Assembly: GCF_000981505.1 (NCBI RefSeq)
Contig: NZ_LN827929.1
Location: 248,001 to 312,000, forward strand
From: Candidatus Methylopumilus planktonicus
GTDB lineage: Bacteria; Pseudomonadota; Gammaproteobacteria; Burkholderiales; Methylophilaceae
Reading direction: 5' to 3'
Length of the DNA: 64,000 nucleotides
Each line of letters begins with the position of its first letter. Position 1 is the stretch's first letter. Below are positions 59,933 through 64,000 of the stretch, one piece after another. Position numbers and translations under genes: made by a program. Under the pieces are notes generated by a model that was not told the origin of the DNA, made no database searches, and was given only the letters and a program-made list of their open reading frames with translations.

Positions 59933-60934
59933 TTGAAAATTGCAGTATTAGGCGCAGGCGCATGGGGGACAGCTTTGGCGATGCAAATCAGTCAAAAGCA
60001 TCGAGTCACATTGTGGGCTAGAAATGCAGGTCATATCTCTGGTATGCGTAAAGCAAGATCAAACCCGCTTTATTTAGGTGACTTCTCTTTTAACGATCAA
60101 TTGATGCTTGAAGATAATTTGCGTGAAGCGATTCATGATGCCGAGCTTATTTTGTCGGTCGTGCCCACCTCAGGTTTTAGAGCTATTCTAAAAGAGATAA
60201 GATCCTTAAATCATAAAGCCCCTGTCATATGGGCCAATAAAGGGTTGGAAGCAGGGACCGCAAAATTACCTCATGAAGTCGCTATGGAGGAATTAGGTGA
60301 CCCTAAAAAAACAGGACAGCATTGGGGTGCTTTATCAGGCCCTAGTTTCGCAGCTGAACTCGTGAGATCTCTGCCTACCGCATTGACCTTAGCTGCAACA
60401 GACGAAGCATTTACACAAAGTTTAGCTTCTATTATTCATGGTAATAACTTACGCGTTTATACAAGTCAGGATGTGATTGGTGTTTCTATTGGTGGTGCTC
60501 TTAAAAATGTGATTGCTATCGCCGCAGGGATTTCAGACGGTATGGGATTTGGCAATAATGCGAGAGCCGCATTAATTACGCGAGGCTTGGCTGAGATCAC
60601 GCGTTTTGGGATGAGCTTAGGTGGTCAAAAAGATACTTTTATGGGGCTTACAGGTGCGGGCGATCTAATTTTGACTTGCACTGGAGACTACTCAAGAAAT
60701 CGTGAAGTAGGTTTAAGACTTGCAAAAGGCCAAACAATTGATGAAGTTTTGAAAGGGTTGGGTCATGTCGCTGAAGGCGTATTCACTGCCAAAGAGGTTG
60801 TTAATCGAGCAAAAGCGCTTCATGTCTCTATGCCTATTATGCATGAAGTGAATCAAGTGTTAAGTTTTAGTAAGTCGCCTAAGGAAGCTGTGATCGATTT
60901 ATTAGGTCGCGAGCAAAAGTCAGAAATACACTAA
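59933..60934 (+). CDS. gpsA: NAD(P)-dependent glycerol-3-phosphate dehydrogenase
   Basis: A 333-residue GpsA. The nucleotide loop GAGAWGTALA (7-16) and the segments SGPSFAAEL, GGALKNVIAIAAGISDGMGFGNNA with the catalytic Lys, and GLTGAGDLILTCT are standard. It makes sn-glycerol-3-phosphate for phospholipids. Translation begins at TTG 59933, four bases after the SH3 gene stop. It converges on trmL. Confidence 0.97.
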   Translation: MKIAVLGAGAWGTALAMQISQKHRVTLWARNAGHISGMRKARSNPLYLGDFSFNDQLMLEDNLREAIHDAELILSVVPTSGFRAILKEIRSLNHKAPVIWANKGLEAGTAKLPHEVAMEELGDPKKTGQHWGALSGPSFAAELVRSLPTALTLAATDEAFTQSLASIIHGNNLRVYTSQDVIGVSIGGALKNVIAIAAGISDGMGFGNNARAALITRGLAEITRFGMSLGGQKDTFMGLTGAGDLILTCTGDYSRNREVGLRLAKGQTIDEVLKGLGHVAEGVFTAKEVVNRAKALHVSMPIMHEVNQVLSFSKSPKEAVIDLLGREQKSEIH

Positions 60935-60936
60935 GT

Positions 60937-61401
60937 CTAAGACCCCCCTTTAAATCCATTTTGTCGCCAAGCTTCGTAGAGAAGAATTGCGGCTGCATTG
61001 GATAAATTTAAGCTCCTGCTACTCTCCGTCATGGGGATCCTGATTTTTTTATCTTCATCAAATTGACTGCGAATCGACTCAGGCAAGCCTCGGGTTTCAG
61101 GCCCAAATAAAAAGATATCACCCCCTTGATAAGAAACCTCATGGAAGGGTGTTCCACCTTTAGTGGTGACGGCAAACATGCGACTTTCGCTATGAAGCAA
61201 TTCGAACGCTGAAAAATTTGGATATGTTTTGACTGAGGCGTATTCGTGATAATCAAGACCTGCACGAACAAGCTGCTTGTCATCTAAGCTAAAGCCCAAG
61301 GGTTCAATTAAATGAAGTTGAGTGCCTGTATTGGCGCAAAGCCTAATTATATTTCCAGTATTAGGTGGGATTTCAGGTTCAAAAAGGGCGATAGAAAACA
61401 T
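60937..61401 (-). CDS. trmL: tRNA (cytidine/uridine-2'-O)-methyltransferase TrmL
   Basis: A 154-residue SPOUT methyltransferase. The N-terminus MFSIALFEPEIPPNTGNIIRLCANTG and the knot motifs FLFGPETRGLPES and IPMTESSRSLNLSNAAAILLYEAWRQ are standard. TrmL 2'-O-methylates the wobble base of tRNA-Leu (CAA and UAA in E. coli); tRNA-Leu(CAA) is in this window. The ATG at 61401 is preferred over one 63 bases upstream that adds a non-family leader. It is convergent with gpsA. Confidence 0.95.
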   Translation of the reverse strand: MFSIALFEPEIPPNTGNIIRLCANTGTQLHLIEPLGFSLDDKQLVRAGLDYHEYASVKTYPNFSAFELLHSESRMFAVTTKGGTPFHEVSYQGGDIFLFGPETRGLPESIRSQFDEDKKIRIPMTESSRSLNLSNAAAILLYEAWRQNGFKGGS

Positions 61402-61428
61402 AAGATATAACAACTGATTAATTTTTAT

Positions 61429-61491
61429 ACAATTGTAACAAATTATAGTAAAATATCTTAACAATTGGTTTTTAATGATATTTTTACAATT
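61429..61491 (+). promoter_or_regulatory. Repeated ACAATT elements before bioB
   Basis: ACAATT occurs at 61429-61434 (within the palindrome TACAATTGTA), 61461-61466 and 61486-61491 in the AT-rich region before bioB. It does not match the known BirA operator (TTGTAAACC-type halves), so any role in biotin control is open. Confidence 0.25.
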
Positions 61492-61515
61492 AAATCATAT
61501 AGATAGGGAATTGTC

Positions 61516-62529
61516 ATGATTGAATCGCAGCCCAATATAAGTCAGCAACCTATTCAATTTGAACGAAAATCACCTAAAAAACCAAAAATGCCGCTAAAAG
61601 ATCGCTGGTCAATTGCTGAAATCGAAGCTTTATACGCTTTATCTTTCAGCGACCTTATGTTTAAAGCCCAAACCATTCATCGCGAAAATTTTGATCCCAA
61701 TAAAGTTCAAGTAAGCACGCTGTTGTCCATCAAGACGGGAGGATGTTCAGAGGATTGTGGTTATTGCCCTCAATCTGCCCGCTATGACACCAATGTAGAG
61801 AATGAAGCCATGATGCCTATTGATGAGGTGATCAAAGCCGCAAGAGCCGCAAAGCAAGCTGGCGCTAGTCGTTTTTGCATGGGCGCTGCTTGGAGAAGTC
61901 CCACGGATAAAGATTTAAAATCCGTGTTAGAGATGATTCAAGAAGTTAAAAAAATGGGACTTGAAACTTGCGCCACTCTTGGTATGTTAAAAGATGGACA
62001 AGCGCACAGGCTTAAAGAAGCAGGGCTTGATTATTACAATCACAATTTAGATACTGCGCCTGAATTTTATGGCGATGTGATTTCAACTCGCGTATATCAG
62101 GACAGGCTTGACACATTGGATCGCGTTAGAGAAGCTGATCTTCATGTATGTTGCGGTGGAATTGTTGGTATGGGTGAAAGTAGAACTGAGCGAGCAGGAT
62201 TAATTGCGCAGCTCGCCAACATGGAAAAGCAACCTGAGAGTGTGCCAATTAATTTATTAACGCAAGTAGAAGGTACGCCTTTGCATGGAACTGAACCGCT
62301 TGACCTCTTTGAATTTGTTAGGACGATTGCTGTTGCAAGAATTACGATGCCAAAAAGCTATGTTCGACTATCTGCAGGAAGACAATCGATGCATGAGGGT
62401 ATTCAGTCATTAGCTTTTTTAGCGGGTGCTAATTCAATTTTTTATGGTGAAAAGTTATTAACAACTGACAATCCAGATGTAAAAGTTGATCAAGCTTTAT
62501 TTAGTAAGTTAGGTATTCATCCTATATAA
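61516..62529 (+). CDS. bioB: Biotin synthase
   Basis: A 337-residue radical SAM enzyme. The cluster cysteines C77, C81 and C84 lie in GGCSEDCGYCPQSARY; other motifs are FCMGAAWRSP and NHNLDTAPEFY. It inserts sulfur into dethiobiotin. An AGGGAA site five bases upstream sets the start. The N-terminal ~30 residues form a basic extension. It heads a bioB-bioF-bioH run. Confidence 0.98.
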   Translation: MIESQPNISQQPIQFERKSPKKPKMPLKDRWSIAEIEALYALSFSDLMFKAQTIHRENFDPNKVQVSTLLSIKTGGCSEDCGYCPQSARYDTNVENEAMMPIDEVIKAARAAKQAGASRFCMGAAWRSPTDKDLKSVLEMIQEVKKMGLETCATLGMLKDGQAHRLKEAGLDYYNHNLDTAPEFYGDVISTRVYQDRLDTLDRVREADLHVCCGGIVGMGESRTERAGLIAQLANMEKQPESVPINLLTQVEGTPLHGTEPLDLFEFVRTIAVARITMPKSYVRLSAGRQSMHEGIQSLAFLAGANSIFYGEKLLTTDNPDVKVDQALFSKLGIHPI

Positions 62530-62536
62530 GCTTCTG

Positions 62537-63724
62537 ATGCTAGATCAAATTCATCGTGAACTTCAATCCTTAAAAGACAATCATCTTTTTAGAACAAGAA
62601 AATTATTAAGCGGAAGATTAGGGTCTAATCTTTCTTTCAATCATCAAAATTATTTAAGTTTCTGTTCGAATGATTATTTAGGCCTTTCACAAAATCAATT
62701 TATTCAGGATGCATTGATTGAAGGCATTCATTTATCTGGCAATGGTATGGGAGCCTCTCATCTCATTTCAGGTCATCATGAATTCCATGAAGCATTTGAA
62801 AATGCATTTAGTGAAGCGCTTTATTTTGAAAGAGCACTTTTATTTTCATCGGGCTATATGGCAAATATGGGGGTCATCTCAGCATTGGCCGGGAAAGATG
62901 ACGCTATTTTTTCAGATAAGTTAAATCATGCGTCATTAAATGATGCCGCAATTCTCTCTCGCGCCAGCCATAAAAGATACCGACATAATGATATGAGCCA
63001 TCTTGAAGAGTTAATTCGAGAATCAAAATCAAAAGTTAAAATCATTGTGACAGATGCTGTTTTTAGTATGGATGGTGATATTGCAGATATCCCTCATTTA
63101 ATTCAATTAGCCGAAGCTTACGATACTTATCTTTATATTGATGATGCACATGGTTTTGGCGTATTAGGCAAAGAAGGAAAGGGTGTATTGCAACATTTTG
63201 CTGATCTAGAAAAAATTAACACACCATATTCATCAAGACTAATTTATATGGCAACGTTAGGAAAGTCTGCCGGCATTCATGGCGCTGTGGTTGCTTCGTC
63301 AAATAGTCTTATTGAATACCTAGTTCAAAAATCAAAACAATATATTTACACAACTGCCATACCAGCATTTCTTGCTTTTGGACTTAAAGAGTCATTAAAT
63401 CAAATTTTAAATGCACACGAAGCTAGGGCGCATGTAAAAGATCTTGTAGCATCTTTTAGAATTCATATCAAATTAAAGAAGCTATCTTTAGGTAACTCAT
63501 TAACACCTATTCAACCTGTAATTGTCGGAAATGAAATTAATGCATTAAGATTAAATAAATGGCTAATAGATAAAGGAATTTATGTGCCGGCGATTAGGCC
63601 ACCTTCAGTGCCAAAAGGCACTTCAAGAATGAGGATATCATTTTCAGCATTGCATTCACATGAAGATGTAAAAAAAATAATAAAAAATATCATAGATTTT
63701 GAAAGTAATTTAGATGCACATTAA
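62537..63724 (+). CDS. bioF: 8-amino-7-oxononanoate synthase
   Basis: A 395-residue PLP enzyme of the alpha-oxoamine synthase family. PLP Lys is K243 (TLGKSAGIHGAVV), with D203 and H205 in IDDAHGFGVLG and GYMANMGVISAL. It condenses pimeloyl-ACP and alanine. It lies seven bases after bioB and overlaps bioH by 11 bases. Confidence 0.97.
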   Translation: MLDQIHRELQSLKDNHLFRTRKLLSGRLGSNLSFNHQNYLSFCSNDYLGLSQNQFIQDALIEGIHLSGNGMGASHLISGHHEFHEAFENAFSEALYFERALLFSSGYMANMGVISALAGKDDAIFSDKLNHASLNDAAILSRASHKRYRHNDMSHLEELIRESKSKVKIIVTDAVFSMDGDIADIPHLIQLAEAYDTYLYIDDAHGFGVLGKEGKGVLQHFADLEKINTPYSSRLIYMATLGKSAGIHGAVVASSNSLIEYLVQKSKQYIYTTAIPAFLAFGLKESLNQILNAHEARAHVKDLVASFRIHIKLKKLSLGNSLTPIQPVIVGNEINALRLNKWLIDKGIYVPAIRPPSVPKGTSRMRISFSALHSHEDVKKIIKNIIDFESNLDAH

Positions 63725-64000
63725 AAAAATAGGCCAAGGAAAAGATCTTGTGCTTATTCATGGCTGGGGAATGCATAGCGGTATATGGGAACCTATTATT
63801 GATAGATTTTCAAACCAATACACACTTCATCTTGTAGATATCCCAGGTATGGGAAAAAGTCACGTCATTAATCCTTATGATCTAGATCACGTAACTGAGG
63901 AAATAAGTAAAGCCTTACCACCCTCATTTGATATTTTAGGCTGGTCTCTAGGCAGTCTTATTGCAATTAAGATGAGTCTTATGTACCCCAAAAAAATTCA
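63714..64000 (+). CDS. bioH: Pimeloyl-ACP methyl ester carboxylesterase BioH (N-terminal part)
   Basis: The first 95 codons of an alpha/beta hydrolase that runs off the right edge. The oxyanion motif HGWGMHSGIW starts at residue 16 and the nucleophile is S78 in GWSLGSL, both standard for BioH. It removes the methyl group from pimeloyl-ACP methyl ester, ending the BioC pathway. It overlaps bioF by 11 bases; bioC is expected next but is not visible. Confidence 0.93.
   Translation, partial: MHIKKIGQGKDLVLIHGWGMHSGIWEPIIDRFSNQYTLHLVDIPGMGKSHVINPYDLDHVTEEISKALPPSFDILGWSLGSLIAIKMSLMYPKKI

Noticed and set aside
1..64000. CRISPR arrays, prophage, insertion sequences or defence islands
   Set aside because: No regularly spaced repeats, transposases, integrases or phage genes were seen; gene order is housekeeping throughout.

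Overview
The window is a dense, AT-rich bacterial chromosome segment with about 75 protein genes, one tRNA and almost no non-coding space: no gap exceeds about 230 bases and many neighbours overlap by 1-40 bases. Gene content and order point to a streamlined betaproteobacterium. Markers include a MutT-ThiE fusion beside argJ, coaE-zapD-yacG, the murJ-ribF-ileS-lspA block, a giant FAD/Fe-S oxidoreductase of the DUF3683 type, HemJ, and a cox cluster carrying DUF2244, DUF2970, DUF2909 and the tiny oxidase assembly protein. Low GC and compactness suggest a Methylophilaceae lineage of the OM43/Methylopumilus kind. That placement is inference, because no methanol oxidation gene lies in the window.

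Layout. 1-3550: a partial CtpA protease, a Cys-type SelT/W/H protein, an NlpC/P60 hydrolase and a DinG-family helicase. 3554-6923: tsaB-rimI, a possible divergent DNA polymerase III psi subunit, and proS. 7047-7678: a DUF1097 membrane protein with a folded-looking leader and a strong terminator. 7679-9854: an orphan secreted protein, queA and a DUF2970 protein. 9957-19590: tRNA-Leu(CAA) followed by an aa3-type cytochrome c oxidase locus (coxB, coxA, small assembly protein, ctaG, coxC, SURF1, a Sco-like protein, a TlpA-like protein, ctaA, ctaB, a membrane-anchored cytochrome c). 19597-25822: apaH, a PfkB kinase, hemJ and the large FAD/Fe-S oxidoreductase. 25824-28649: phoB-phoR and an exported orphan, behind a three-repeat Pho box. 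28726-31388: an OFA-type transporter, then ribH-nusB preceded by two tandem hairpins. 31385-35496: lpxH, two cyclophilins, an L,D-transpeptidase and a TPR protein, the last two sharing a C-terminal domain. 35621-41157: cysS, argJ, MutT-ThiE, PCuAC, yacG, zapD, coaE. 41253-47479: an orphan, ispB, rplU-rpmA-obgE-proB, purE-purK, rpsT. 47692-55133: murJ-ribF-ileS-lspA, then a sialidase-fold protein and a thioredoxin-like partner. 55318-64000: yjbQ, envC, gpmI, grxC, secB, an SH3 protein, gpsA, trmL, and bioB-bioF-bioH running off the edge.

The genes are mostly housekeeping: respiration and haem A assembly, translation, cofactor synthesis (riboflavin, biotin, CoA, thiamine salvage), envelope growth and phosphate sensing. 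I see no prophage, insertion sequence, CRISPR array or defence island. The least explained features are the DUF1097 leader RNA, the ribH leader hairpins, the sialidase/thioredoxin pair placed after lspA, and a few lineage-restricted orphans.
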